A stretch of 64,000 bases of DNA from Drosophila miranda (lineage: Eukaryota > Arthropoda > Insecta > Diptera > Drosophilidae). Every line of letters begins with the position of its first letter. Position 1 is the first letter of the stretch. The notes under the pieces were generated by a model. It did no database searches, was not told where the DNA came from, and saw only the letters and a program-made list of their open reading frames with translations. Of this stretch, positions 45,139 through 57,946 are shown in pieces. Location of the stretch: contig NW_022881614.1 of assembly GCF_003369915.1 (NCBI RefSeq), forward strand, positions 10,747,001 through 10,811,000, given 5' to 3'. The position numbers and the translations under genes are program-made.

Positions 45139-47137
45139 TAGAAACTCCAGCAGCGATGTGATGCAGTAGATACGCTCCAGTTTATCATATCTGGCTATGC
45201 AGCGGAGCACTACGGCATGCGAGACGAGGTGGGCACACAACGAGTGCTTCAGGTAGTTGAGTACCAGCTGAGAGGACAAAAATCATAATGGTTTAAGTTA
45301 AGGTCAAATATCAAGGAGGTAACACTCACTGGATTGGCTGTGGAGCCAATCAGCGCCTGCTGCATGAGGCAATCGGCCAAATTGTACACATCTCCACTGA
45401 CGCCTCGGGGCAGCACCTGAAAATCGGAGGCACAATATTTATTAAGTTATAAAACATCTATCTATGCCTTTCCTGTCAAGGCTTCATAGGGATTCCGGCC
45501 GAATCTCCAAACCAATCATTGCTATCCTAACTATTGTAAAACTGACATCGTAAAAAAATCAAGTCAGCTTATTTCTGGTCTATTTATTCTGAATTTTGGC
45601 AAGAATATGTCCCGCTTAAGTCTCTTGAGCAACCGCGCGCTTCTGCTAAGACGAACCACATTGGCCAGACTATACATAGGCCGCTGTCCCCTGAAAGCTG
45701 AGAGAGGGTACGCCGCGTACCAATTTAAACAACCCAAGACATTTTACTATCCAGATCGTAAACAAGAAGCGGAACGTAAGAGTGGCGTTACCACTGAACA
45801 AGCGCAACGTCAGCTCGAAGATGGCGGCAAGCCAAAGGACTTTTACTACAAGGTCCTAGGCGTCGGCAAGTACGCTACCAGCAAGGAAATACGCAACGCC
45901 TACTTGATGCTAGCCAAGCGCTATCATCCCGACAAAATGGGCTCGGGGAGGTCCCTCCAATGCCTATCATATTCTGACAGATGAAAACAAAAGGCTGGAG
46001 TACGATCAACTGGGAGGTGTCAAGGACGAGAAGACGTTCCTCGAGCAAGCAACTGTGAATCCGACGATCTTGGGGCAAAAGCTGGACGAGGCTAAGAAAC
46101 TTCAGGCGGAGACAGACGCAAACGATGGTGAGCTGTCGTGTCAATGTGTCCTTGCAACCCCTAGATTAAATAGTAGTCTCCCCTCCCGTATAGAAATCAA
46201 TAATCTGAAGCAGCTGAATGGCAAGAGCTTTGAATTGAGTCTTAGCTTCGAAGAAGCCGCCAATGGGTGCAAGAAGCGCGTGGACATACGCTACCTGCGG
46301 AAGTGTGGCAAGTGCGGCGGCAAGTCGCAGTTGATGACGCATCGTGATGTCGGGAAGGAGCCATGCCGACGCTGCAATGGCGCAGGCAAGGTGACCAAGC
46401 GGACGGTGACCTTTACGGCCGAAAAGACATGTGAACACTGTAAAGGAAAGGGATTCATCAACCGCCGCGACTGCGAGCCGTGTGGCAACCGCGGTTTCAT
46501 GGCATCCGGTGTCGAGGTGCTGGTTAAGGTACCGCCTGGATCTAAGGACGGCGATGTTATCACCATCCAAAACCCGAATACCCAAGAACGTGTTAATTAT
46601 CGCCTGGTGGTCGAACGCAGCGACTACTTTCGCCGATATGGCCTTGATGTCCATAGCGACAAGCTGATAACTATATCGCAAGCCATTTTAGGCGGCAGGT
46701 TCACTGTTCGCGGCCTCCACGAGCCTGTGGAAATACGCGTTGACCCAGGAACGCAGACAAATAGTGAGATAATAATCAAGAGCAAGGGCATACGCTGCGA
46801 GAATGGAGTGGGCAACCACGTAGTAACTTTGAAAGTTTTCATACCTACAAAACTTTCAATGAAGCAGCGTCTTCTGATCCTGAGTTTAGCCCAGGCAGAA
46901 GATCCCATTTTCGAGCGCAAAACCTAAAAATCAAATAGCATAGCGCTTCAAAACTAATCTTGTTAAATTTTCTGTTAAATTACTCTGTTAAATAATGTTT
47001 AAATTAAGTATGCATTTCAAACGACAAACTATTTGATTGTTGCTTGCCTTCTTTATGTTGATGCCCCATTGAGAGTCCGACCAGCGTTCTCGCCACGCCA
47101 CATAGATGAGCTGAAGGATTTTGTTGTTCTCCTTCAT
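45139..47137 (-). pseudogene. MED24: MED24 5' fragment, copy 6 (exons 1-3)
   Basis: Exon 1 47137-47048, exon 2 45416-45330, exon 3 45267-45139. All are open, with GC donor on intron 1. Carries the same HAVV variant (HAVVLRC) as copy 2, its block-duplication partner. Confidence 0.88.
45607..46927 (+). pseudogene. DnaJ/Tid1-like copy 6, frameshifted
   Basis: Partner of copy 2: same 20-bp J-domain deletion and GFMASG variant. It ends FERKT like copy 1 rather than FECKT. The downstream 290-codon frame is open. Confidence 0.88.
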
Positions 47138-47330
47138 GTCCCTCGCTCAAACTCCACTCTCCTTCCGTGATGCAGTTACTTCTTTATTTTAAATTTTTAA
47201 GTAACTAAATATTGTTACTTTTCAGTTGTTTTCTTTTTTTTTAGAGCACCGCACCGTAGTAGTGCTGCCAGATTTTGAGAGTCCCCATAAGCTAGATTGA
47301 AGAAAAAAATAAGCTAGAACAAGCTAAAAA

Positions 47331-48466
47331 CGAGGGGGAACGTTGTGAGTTGCTGCGGACACCGCAACTCTACAGTTATACCCGATACTAAGTCAGTATG
47401 GCTCTCCTCCGGCAGACGCCGCTAATATTAAACGACACGACAAAGAGTGCGTGCGAGAGAGACAGAAAATCAGTCTGAGCGTGACGTCGGGCGCTGCGTA
47501 GCCAGTGCAAATTGATTTGTTCCTATTGGCTGTAAAAATTATCTGATCTGGTCCAGATTCAGCAATCTGATAGATATGGTCGTTATCTATGATTCTGCGT
47601 TTTTAGTTTTCTCGAATGTGCAATATTGTGGATGCAACAGATTTTCGTATTTTGTGGGGCGGAAAGGGGTGGGGCAAAATTCTGAGATATACGTTTTATA
47701 GTGAGATCTAACAGAAGTGCGGATACCAAATTTGGTTACTCTAGCCTTAATAGTCTTTGAGATTTGTGAATGCCCCAGATTTTCGTCCTTTGCGGGGGCG
47801 GAAGGGGGTCTGGCGAAATTTGGACACGAAACGATCAAGGTCCGATATCACAGGAGTGTGGATACCAAATTTGGTTGCTCTGGCTCTTATAGGTTCTGAG
47901 ATCTTTGAACTCATATTTTGCAATTGGCAAAACCGACCATGAAACCTGTGTGTTAGAGAGAGACAGAGCGAGTAAGAATGAAATTGTTTTCTTGATTCTG
48001 CCTATAATCATCAGGCGATCTGGTTGAGATCTTACATTCTAAAACATATAGTCATCCTCTACGATTCTGCGTTTTTGGTTTTATCGTATCTTTAAGAATG
48101 TGGATGCCACAGATTTTCGTCCTTTGTGGGGGCGGAAGTGGGCGGGGCGAAGTTTTTAAATATTTTTGTAGCAGTGACATATCACAGAAGTCTGGATCCA
48201 AAACATCGTTGCTCTCGCTCTTATAGTCTTTGAGCACTAGGCGCTGAAGGGGACGGACAGACGGACGGACGGACAGACGGACAGACGGACGGACGGACAG
48301 ACGGACAGACGGAGAGACAGACCTGGCTCAATCGACTCGGCTATTGATGCTGATCAAGAATATATATACTTTATGGGGTCGGAAACGATTCCTTCTGGAC
48401 GTTACACACATCCACTTTTACCACAAATCTAATATACCCCAATACTCATTTTGAGTATCGGGTATA
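47331..48466 (-). mobile_element. Helentron-type element H7, complete
   Basis: Partner of H2, same site; differs by a few bases and GTCY length. Confidence 0.85.
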
Positions 48467-48659
48467 ATTAAAAACAAATAGTTTAAAAATAAGCTAACCA
48501 TAAAAACACATCAAAATCATAGATACTTTAGTTTTGACGATATACTTTTTTTTAATTATATTTATTTTTTAAGTAATGACTTGCATTTTTCCACTTTACA
48601 ACAAATCGCAGTCTCGTGCTCCTCTGGTTTTTGAGGACTTTTTAATAAAAGGTATTTTG

Positions 48660-48861
48660 TTAGTTCATGCTTGCATTGGACGCAATATGTTTTTAGCGAC
48701 AGCATGCTGCCGTAATTCGCACAACTTGGACCCAATTTTTGCTTTATAAAAGCAGCTGTACGATTTTGAGGGGTCAGTTGGCACGTTGCGTAAACACTCC
48801 ATAAATTCATCAAAATTTAACCAGAAATGTGGAAATATTGATTATAAGACACTTTCGGCAT
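48660..48861 (-). pseudogene. Zinc-finger ORF relic, copy 7
   Basis: Partner of copy 3 with the same two single-base losses. Confidence 0.7.
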
Positions 48862-49223
48862 TTTCTCTTATGTAAATGTGCAAACATGTGCAATACTGTG
48901 GTATGACTAAAATTTATCAACGAAAGATTACTATAAATTTATACACCAAATTGGATGATATACCAAAATAAGAACTATTTCTTGTTTTTTATTGAATTTT
49001 ATGATTTTCCCGCTAAAAATTAACAAATATTTCAATAAAATCAAAAAACAGAAATTTTGCTGTACTAATTATTTTAAGCCAAAATAAGCTAAATGAACCT
49101 TTGAATAAGCTAGATTTCAAGCTATAAGCATTTCAAATATTTTTCGAGCTATTTGGTTTTAAAATAAGCCAAATCTAGCTTAAAATAAGCGAAAATGGCA
49201 ACACCGCACCGTAGAGGTGTAAA

Positions 49224-49363
49224 CAGTGTGACCGCGGATTTATCGATAAAATATACCGTCCGACCCTCAGAAATCACTAACCATACAGTATATAGATGTG
49301 CCAGTTCATACAACGAAAGCGTCACACATTGGCTAGCGCGTTCAGTATCCCAGAGTGACGTCA
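49224..49363 (-). promoter_or_regulatory. Promoter box 7 (Motif 1, DRE, CRE)
   Basis: Motif 1 49234-49224, TATCGATA 49241-49248, TGACGTCA 49356-49363. Confidence 0.6.
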
Positions 49364-50229
49364 TCATGAGAGAGAGAGCGCAGAGAGAACATCTTTGCAT
49401 GTGTTAGTACACACGCAATATGTTTCGACAAAAATATGTGATTGTATGCTTATTCAGATTTTTTGAACTCTCTCAGGTCTGGTTCTGTTTTGCCACCAGC
49501 ATGTTTTAGTGTATGGGTGCACATGCATTCTCACGTACTTTGCGTGTGTGTGTTTAGTATTGCTGGCCGCTAGAACTGAAATTTGAGTTTGGTTCTTGTT
49601 TTGGGTCTTTTGATGGACTGACCTACTGCCACAAAATAAATGACGAATGGGCAGGGGGTGGGGGTATGGTACACTAGGGCGCGGGAAATGAAATAAGAGC
49701 TGTTATTTGTTTGATTTATACCACAAAATATAAAATATTACAATAATATAATTACACATTTATTTCCTTATTTTAAACAGGTTTATTATAAATTATAAAA
49801 ATTATGCAAACGCCGTCGGTTCTCGACTTTTTTGTTTATTATAACTAAAACAATGATGTATCTAAATATACAATATAAGAAAAAATATATAAATAAATTT
49901 GCATAAATATATGTATATATTTCTTTCTATAAATAGAGGATATGCCTTAAGAATGTTCATATATGTAACTACATATATGTATATACGTAAATACATACAT
50001 ATGTACTTAAAGTCGCCGCTCGAATTGGCTCCCGATTGAAGATCGGTACCCAGGGAACACCACGAGGAGGCCATTATATATTAAATGGGGTCAAAAATTA
50101 ATCTGACCTTTGAGTAGACTTGATATGACTTAATTTCAAGACTTTTAAGTAATTAAGTCACATCCATGTTCCCCGCCAAAAATTAAATCTGTTAGATATA
50201 TGTACATACATATGTATGTATGTATGTAC
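49364..50229. other. Spacer of unit 7, no gene recognised
   Basis: Partner of 21726-22591. Confidence 0.6.
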
Positions 50230-50487
50230 TAGAAACTCCAGCAGCGATGTGATGCAGTAGATACGCTCCAGTTTATCATATCTGGCTATGCAGCGGAGCA
50301 CTGCGGCATGCGTGACGAGGTGGGCACACAACGAGTGCTTCAGGTGTTGAGTACCAGCTGAGAGGACAAAAATCATAATGGTTTAAGTTAAGGTGAAATA
50401 TCAAGGAGGTAACACTCACTGCAGCGCCTGCTGCATGAGGCAATCGGCCAAATTGTACACATCTCCACTGACGCCTCGGGGCAGCAC
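50230..50487 (-). pseudogene. MED24: MED24 exons 2-3 remnant, copy 7
   Basis: Same one-base loss in exon 3 (50357-50230) and same exon 2/donor deletion as copy 3. Confidence 0.82.
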
Positions 50488-50677
50488 CTGAAAATCGGAG
50501 GCACAATATTTATTAAATTATAAAACATCTATCTATGCCTTTCCTGTCAAGGCTTCATAGGGATTCCGGCCGAATCTCCAAACCAATCAGTGCTATCCTA
50601 ACTATTGTAAAACTGACATCGTAAAAAAATCAAGTCAGCTTATTTCTGGTCTATTTATTCTGAATTTTGGCAAGAAT

Positions 50678-51643
50678 ATGTCCCGCTTAAGTCTCTTGAG
50701 CAACCGCGCGCTTCTGCTAAGACGAACCACATTGGCCAGACTATACGGGCCGCTGTCCCCTGAAAGCTGAGAGAGGGTACGCCGCGTACCAATTTAAACA
50801 GCCCAAGACATTTTACTATCCAGATAGTAAACAAGAAGCGGAACGTAAGAGTGGCGTTACCACTGAACAAGCGCAACGTCAGCTCGAATATGGCGGCAAG
50901 CCAAAGGACTTTTACTACAAGGTCCTAGGCGTCGGCAAGTACGCTACCAGCAAGGAAATACGCAACGCCTACTTGATGCTAGCCAAGCGCTATCATCCCG
51001 ACAAAATGGGCTCGGGGAGGTCCCTCCAATGCCTATCATATTCTGACAGATGAAAACAAAAGGTTGGAGTACGATCAACTGGGGGGTGTCAAGGACGAGA
51101 AGGCGTTCCTCGAGCAAGCAACTGTGAATCCGACGATCTTGGGGCAAAAGCTGGACGAGGCTAAGAAACTTCAGGCGGAGACAGACGCAAACGATGGTGA
51201 GCTGTCGTGTCAATGTGTCCTTGCAACCCCTAGATTAAATAGTAGTCTCCCCTCCCGTATAGAAATCAATAATCTGAAGCAGCTGAATGGCAAGAGCTTT
51301 GAATTGAGTCTTAGCTTCGAAGAAGCCGCCAATGGGTGCAAGAAGCGCGTGGACATACGCTACCTGCGGAAGTGTGGCAAGTGCGGCGGCCAGTCGCAGT
51401 TGATGACGCATCGTGATGTCGGGAAGGAGCCATGCCGACGCTGCAATGGCGCAGGCAAGGTGACCAAGCGGACGGTGACCTTTACGGCCGAAAAGACATG
51501 TGAACACTGTAAAGGAAAGGGATTCATCAACCGCCGCGACTGCGAGCCGTGTGGCAACCGCGGTTTCATAGCATCCGGTGTCGAGGTGCTGGTTAAGGTA
51601 CCGCCTGGATCTAAGGACGGCGATGTTATCACCATCACCATGC
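50678..51643 (+). pseudogene. DnaJ/Tid1-like copy 7, truncated at inversion junction
   Basis: Shares with copy 3 the 5-bp loss, the early TAG and the join to the zinc-finger piece, but also carries the 20-bp J-domain deletion that copy 3 lacks. Gln for Lys in the first zinc repeat (CGGQS). Open from 51064 to the join. Confidence 0.86.
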
Positions 51644-51736
51644 TTTTATAAAGCAAACATTGGGTCCAAGTTGTGCGAATTACGGCAGCATGCTATCGCT
51701 AAAAAACATATTGCGTCCAATGCAATCATGAACTAA
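51644..51736 (+). pseudogene. Zinc-finger ORF 3' part, copy 8, fused to DnaJ copy 7
   Basis: Same join as at 24015-24030, including the repeated CACCAT. Confidence 0.75.
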
Positions 51737-51946
51737 ATACCTTTTATTAAAAAGTCCTCAAAAACCAGAGGAGCACGAGACTGCGATTTGTTGTGAAGTG
51801 GAAAAATGCATGTCATTACTTAAAAAATAAATATAAATAAAAAAAAGTATATCGTCAAAATTAAAGTATCTATGATTTTGATGTGTTTTTATGTTTAGCT
51901 TATTTTTAAACTATTTGTTTTTAATTTTTAGCTTGTTCTAGCTTAT

Positions 51947-53060
51947 TATACCCGATGCTCAAAATGAGTATTGGGGTATATTATATTTGTGGTAAAAGTG
52001 GATGTGTGTAACGTCAAAAAGGAATCGTTTCCGACCCCATAAAGTATATATATTCTTGATCAGCATCAATAGCCGAGTCGATTGAGCCATGTCTGTCTGT
52101 CCGTCTGTCCGTCCGTCCGTCTGTCCGTCTGTCCGTCCCCTTGAGCGCCTAGTGCTATAAGACTATAAGAGCGAGAGCAACGATGTTTTGGATCCAGATT
52201 TCTGTGATATGTCACTGCTACAAGAATATTTCAAAACTTTGCCCCGCCCACTTCCGCCCCCACAAAGGGCGAAAATCTGTGGCATCCACAATTTCGACGA
52301 TACGAGAAAACTAAAAACGCAGAATCGTAGAAGATGACTATATCTTCTAGAGTGCAAAATCTGAACCAGATCGTATAATTATTATAGCCAGAATCAAGAA
52401 AACAATTTCATTTTTTCTCGCCTTGTCTCTCTCTAACACACACGTAGCATAGCCGGCTTTGCTTAGAGTAAAACATTAGCGCCTAGATCTCAGAGACTAT
52501 AAAAGCTAGAGCAACCAAATTGGGTATCCACACTCCTTATATATCGGACCGAGACGAGTTTGTTTCAAAATTTCGGCACACCCCCTTCCGCCCCCGCAAA
52601 GGATGAAAATCTGGGGATATTCACAAATCTCAGAGACTATTAAGGCTAGAGTAACCAAATTTGGTATCCGCACTCCTGTTAGATCTCACTATAAAACGTA
52701 TATCTCAAAATTTCGCCCCACCCCCTTCCGCCCCCACAAAGGACGAAAATCTGTTGCAGCCACAATATTGCACAGTCGAGAAAACTAAAAACGCAGAATC
52801 ATAGATAATGATCATATATATCAGATTGCTGAATCTGGATCAGATCAGATCATTTTTATAGCCAAAAGGAACAAATCAATTTGCACTGGCTACGCAGCAC
52901 CCGACGTCACGCTCAGACTGATTTTCTGTCTCTCTCGCACGCACTCCTTGTCGTGTCGTTTAATATTAGCGGCGTCTGCCGGAGGAGAGCCATACTGACT
53001 TAGTATCGGGTATAACTGTAGAGTTGCGGTCTCCGCAGCAACTCACAACGTTCCCCCTCG
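51947..53060 (+). mobile_element. Helentron-type element H8, complete
   Basis: Partner of H3, same site and orientation. Confidence 0.85.
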
Positions 53061-53255
53061 TTTTTTTCTTCAATCTAGCTTATGGGGACTCTCAAAATCT
53101 GGCAGCACTACTACGGGGCGGTGCTCTAAAAAAAAGAAATAGTTTGTCGTTTGAAATGCATACTTAATTTAAACATTATTTAACAGAGTAATTGACAGAG
53201 TAATTAAACAGAAAATTTAACAAGATTAGTTTTGAAGCGCTATGCTATTTGTTTT

Positions 53256-54574
53256 TTAGGTTTTGCGCTCGAAAATGGGATCTTCTGCCTGGGCTAAACT
53301 CAGGATCAGAAGACGCTGCTTCATTGAAAGTTTTGTAGATATGTAAACTTTCAAAGTTACTACGTGGTTGCCCACTCCATTCTCGCAGCGTATGCCCTTG
53401 CTCTTGATTATTATCTCACTATTTGTCTGCGTTCCTGGGTCAACGCGTATTTCCACAGGCTCGTGGAGGCCGCGAACAGTGAACCTGCCGCCTAAAATGG
53501 CTTGCGATATAGTTATCAGCTTGTCACTATGGACATCAAGGCCATATCGGCGAAAGTAGTCGCTGCGTTCGACCACCTGGCGATAATTAACACGTTCTTG
53601 GGTATTCGAGTTTTGGATGGTGATAACATCGCCGTCCTTAGATCCAGGCGGTACCTTAACCAGCACCTCGACACCGGATGCTATGAAACCGCGGTTGCCA
53701 CACGGCTCGCAGTCGCGGCGGTTGATGAATCCCTTTCCTTTACAGTGTTCACATGTCTTTTCGGCCGTAAAGGTCACCGTCCGCTTGGTCACCTTGCCTG
53801 CGCCATTGCAGCGTCGGCATGGCTCCTTCCCGACATCACGATGCGTCATCAACTGCGACTTGCCGCCGCACTTGCCACACTTCCGCAGGTAGCGTATGTC
53901 CACGCGCTTCTTGCACCCATTGGCGCTTCTTCGAAGCTAAGACTCAATTCAAAGCTCTTGCCATTCAGCTGCTTCAGATTATTGATTTCTATACGGGAGG
54001 GGAGACTACTATTTAATCTAGGGGTTGCAAGGACACATTGACACGACAGCTCACCATCGTTTGCGTCTGTCTCCGCCTGAAGTTTCTTAGCCTCGTCCAG
54101 CTTTTGCCCCAAGATCGTCGGATTCACAGTTGCTTGCTCGAGGAACGCCTTCTCGTCCTTGACACCCCCCAGTTGATCGTACTCCAGCCTTTGTATTCAT
54201 CTGTCAGAATATGATAGGCATTGGAGGGACCTCCCCGAGCCCATTTCGTCGGGATGATAGCGCTTGGCTAGCATCAAGTAGGCGTTGCGTATTTCCTTGC
54301 TGGTAGCGTACTTGCCGACGCCTAGGACCTTGTAGTAAAAGTCCTTTGGCTTGCCGCCATCTTCGAGCTGACGTTGCGCTTGTTCAGTGGTAACGCCACT
54401 CTTACGTTCCGCTTCTTGTTTACGATCTGGATAGGAAAATGTCTTGGGTTGTTTAAATTGGTACGCGGCGTACCCTCTCTCAGCTTTTAGGGGACAGCGG
54501 CCTATGTATAGTCTGGCCAATGTGGTTCGTCTTAGCAGAAGCGCGCGGTTGCTCAAGAGACTTAAGCGGGACAT
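53256..54574 (-). pseudogene. DnaJ/Tid1-like copy 8 (inverted), broken
   Basis: Partner of copy 4: shared 20-bp deletion, YHPDE and missing MED24 exon 1 downstream. It has an extra single-base loss near 53926 before the zinc domain and no 85-bp duplication. The C-terminal 215 codons are open. Confidence 0.87.
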
Positions 54575-54763
54575 ATTCTTGCCAAAATTCAGAATAAATA
54601 GACCAGAAATAAGCTGACTTGATTTTTTTACGATGTCAGTTTTACAATAGTTAGGATAGCACTGATTGGTTTGGAGATTCGGCCGGAATCCCTATGAAGC
54701 CTTGACAGGAAAGGCATAGATAGATGTTTTATAATTTAATAAATATTGTGCCTCCGATTTTCA

Positions 54764-55042
54764 GGTGCTGCCCCGAGGCGTCAGTGGAGATGTGTACAAT
54801 TTGGCCGATTGCCTCATGCAGCAGGCGCTGATTGGCTCCACAGCCAATCCAGTGAGTGTTACCTCCTTGATATTTGACCTTAACTTAAACCATTATGATT
54901 TTTGTCCTCTCAGCTGGTACTCAACTACCTGAAGCACTCGTTGTGTGCCCACCTCGTCTCGCATGCCGCAGTGCTCCGCTGCATAGCCAGATATGATAAA
55001 CTGGAGCGTATCTACTGCATCACATCGCTGCTGGAGTTTCTA
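54764..55042 (+). pseudogene. MED24: MED24 exons 2-3, copy 8 (inverted)
   Basis: Exon 2 54764-54850 and exon 3 54914-55042 open with normal splice signals. Keeps HAAV as in copy 1. Confidence 0.88.
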
Positions 55043-55911
55043 GTACATCAATACATACATTTGTATGTACATATATCTAACAGATTTAATTTTTGGCGGT
55101 GAACATGGATGTGACTTAATTACTTAAAAGTCTTGAAATTAAGTCATATCAAGTCGACTCAAAGGTCAGATTAATTTTTGACCCCATTTAATATATAATG
55201 GCCTCCTCGTGGTGTTCCCTGGGTACCGATCTTCAATCGGGAGCCAATTCGAGCGGCGACTTTAAGTACATATGTATGTATGTATTTACGTATATACATA
55301 TATGTAGTTACATATATGAACATTCTTAAGGCATATCCTCTATTTATAGAAAGAAATATATACATATATTTATGCAAATTTATTTATATATTTTTTCTTA
55401 TATTGTATATTTAGATACATCATTGTTTTAGTTATAATAAACAAAAAAGTCGAGAACCGACGGCGTTTGCATAATTTTTATAATTTATAATAAACCTGTT
55501 TAAAATAAGGAAATAAATGTGTAATTATATTATTGTAATATTTTATATTTTGTGGTATAAATCAAACAAATAACAGCTCTTATTTCATTTCCCGCGCCCT
55601 AGTGTACCATACCCCCACCCCCTGCCCATTCTTCATTTATTTTGTGGCAGTAGGTCAGTCCCTCAAAAGACCCAAGACAAGAACCAAACTCAAATTTCAG
55701 TTCTAGCGGCCAGCAATACTAAACACACACACGCAAAGTACGTGAGAATGCATGTGCACCCATACACTACAACATGCTGGTGACAAAACAGAACCAGACC
55801 TGAGAGAGTTCAAAAAATCTGAAAAAGCATACAATCACATATTTTTGTCGAAACATATTGCGTGTGTACTAAACATGCAAAGATTTTCTCTCTGCGCTCT
55901 CTCTCTCATGA
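55043..55911. other. Spacer of unit 8 (inverted), no gene recognised
   Basis: Partner of 27519-28389 with a shorter tatg microsatellite. Confidence 0.6.
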
Positions 55912-56051
55912 TGACGTCACTCTGGGGAACTGAACGCGCTAGCCAGTGTGTGACGCTTTCGTTGTATGAACTGGCACATCTATATACTGTATGGTTAGTG
56001 ATTTCTGAGGGTCGGACGGTATATTTTATCGATAGATCCGCGGTCACACTG
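55912..56051 (+). promoter_or_regulatory. Promoter box 8 (CRE, DRE, Motif 1), inverted
   Basis: TGACGTCA 55912-55919, TATCGATA 56027-56034, CGGTCACACTG 56041-56051. Points rightward to the open zinc-finger ORF at 57529, with Helentron H9 inserted between. Confidence 0.6.
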
Positions 56052-56290
56052 TTTACACCTCTACGGTGCGGTGTTGCCATTTTCGCTTATTTTAAGCTAG
56101 ATTTGGCTTATTTTAAAACCAAATAGCTCGAAAAATATTTGAAATGCTTATAGCTTGAAATCTAGCTTATTCAAAGGTTCATTTAGCTTATTTTGGATTA
56201 AAATAATTAGTACAGCAAAATTTTAGTTTTTTGATTTTATTGAAATATTTGTTAATTTTTAGCGGGAAAATCATAAAATTCAATAAAAAA

Positions 56291-57404
56291 CGAGGGGGAA
56301 CGTTGTGAGTTGCTGCGGAGACCGCAACTCTACAGTTATACCCGATACTAAGTCAGTATGGCTCTCCTCCGGCAGACGCCGCTAATATTAAACGACACGA
56401 CAAGGAGTGCGTGCGAGAGAGACAGAAAATCAGTCTGAGCGTGACGTCGGGTGCTGCGTAGCCAGTGCAAATTGATTTGTTCCTTTTGGCTATAAAAATG
56501 ATCTGATCTGATCCAGATTCAGCAATCTGATATATATGATCATTATCTATGATTCTGCGTTTTTAGTTTTCTCGAATGTGCAATATTGTGGATGCAACAG
56601 ATTTTCGTTCTTTGTGGGGGCGGAAGGGGGTGGGGCGAAATTTTGAGATATACGTTTTATAGTGAGATCTAACAGGAGTGCGGATACCAAATTTGGTTAC
56701 TCTAGCCTTAATAGTCTCTGAGATTTGTGAATATCCCCAGATTTTCATCCTTTGCGGGGGCGGAAGGGGGTGTGGCGAAATTTTAAAACAAACTCGTCTC
56801 GGTCCGATATATTAGGAGTGTGGATACCAAATTTGGTTGCTCTAGCTTTTATACTCTCTGAGATCTAGGCGTTAATGTTTTACTCTAAGCAAAGCCGGCT
56901 ATGCTACGTGTAAGTTAGAGAGAGACAGGGCGAGAAAAAATGAAATTGTTTTCTTGATTCTGGCTATAATAATTATACGATCTGGTTCAGATTTTGCACT
57001 CTATAAGATATAGTCATCTTCTACGATTCTGCGTTTTTAGTTTTCTCGTATCGTCGAAATTGTGGATGCCACAGATTTTCGCCTTTTGTGGGGGCGGAAG
57101 TGGGCGGGGCAAAGTTTTGAAACATTCCTGTAGCAGTGACATATCACAGAAGTCTGGATCCAAAACATCGTTGCTCTCGCTCTGATAGTCTTATAGCACT
57201 AGGCGCTGAAGGGGACGGACAGACGGACAGACGGACGGACGGACAGACGGACAGACAGACATGGCTCAACCGACTCGGCTATTGATGCTGATCAAGAATA
57301 TATATACTTTATGGGGTCGGAAACGATTCCTTCTGGACGTTACACACATCCACTTTTACCACAAATCTAATATACCCCAATACTCATTTTGAGTATCGGG
57401 TATA
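56291..57404 (-). mobile_element. Helentron-type element H9, complete
   Basis: Inserted in the leader between promoter box 8 and the zinc-finger ORF (ataaaattcaataaaaaa|acaagaaatag, unbroken in units 1 and 3). H4 and H6 derive from the same insertion. Confidence 0.85.
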
Positions 57405-57528
57405 ACAAGAAATAGTTCTTATTTTGGTATATCATCCAATTTTGTGTATAAATGTATAGTAATCTTTCGTTGATAAATTTTAGTCATACCACAGTATTGC
57501 ACATGTTTGCACATTTACATAAGAGAAA

Positions 57529-57732
57529 ATGCCGAAAGTGTCTTATAATCAATATTTCCACAATTTCTGGTTAAATTTTGATGAATTTATGGAGTGTCTA
57601 CGCAACGTGCCAACTTACCCCACAAAATCGTACAGCTGCTTTTATAAAGCAAAAATTGGGTCCAAGTTGTGCGAATTACGGCAGCATGCTGTCGCTAAAA
57701 AACATATTGCGTCCAATGCAAGCATGAACTAA
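57529..57732 (+). CDS. Small degenerate BED/TTF-like zinc-finger ORF, copy 9 (67 codons)
   Basis: Open like copy 2, with FDEFMEC for FDEFVEC and NVPTYPTKS for NVPADPTKS. The first Cys pair is again incomplete (SCFYK). It may be only the first part of a longer ancestral protein. Transcription would have to cross H9 from promoter box 8. Confidence 0.4.
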   Translation: MPKVSYNQYFHNFWLNFDEFMECLRNVPTYPTKSYSCFYKAKIGSKLCELRQHAVAKKHIASNASMN

Positions 57733-57946
57733 CAAAATACCTTTTATTAAAAGTCCTCAAAAACCAGAGGAGCACGAGACTGCGATTTGTTGTAAAGTGG
57801 AAAAATGCATGTCGTTACTTAAGAAATAAATATAATTTAAAAAAAAGTATATCGTCAAAATTAAAGTATCTATGATTTTGACGTGTTTTTATGGTTAGCT
57901 TATTTTTAAACTATTTGTTTTTAATTTTTAGCTTGTTCTAGCTTAT

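Larger units (their letters stand above)
44822..56858. repeat. Segmental duplication, copy B (units 6-8)
   Basis: Counterpart of 17186-29334. Differences include the 85-bp duplication (only in A), the 20-bp deletion in DnaJ copy 7 (absent in its partner copy 3) and GTCY run lengths. Copy B continues through a full Helentron (H9) where copy A breaks into DnaJ copy 5. Confidence 0.85.

Noticed and set aside
53502-54041. 179-codon plus-strand frame over DnaJ copy 8
   Set aside because: Antisense shadow lengthened by the single-base loss in that copy.
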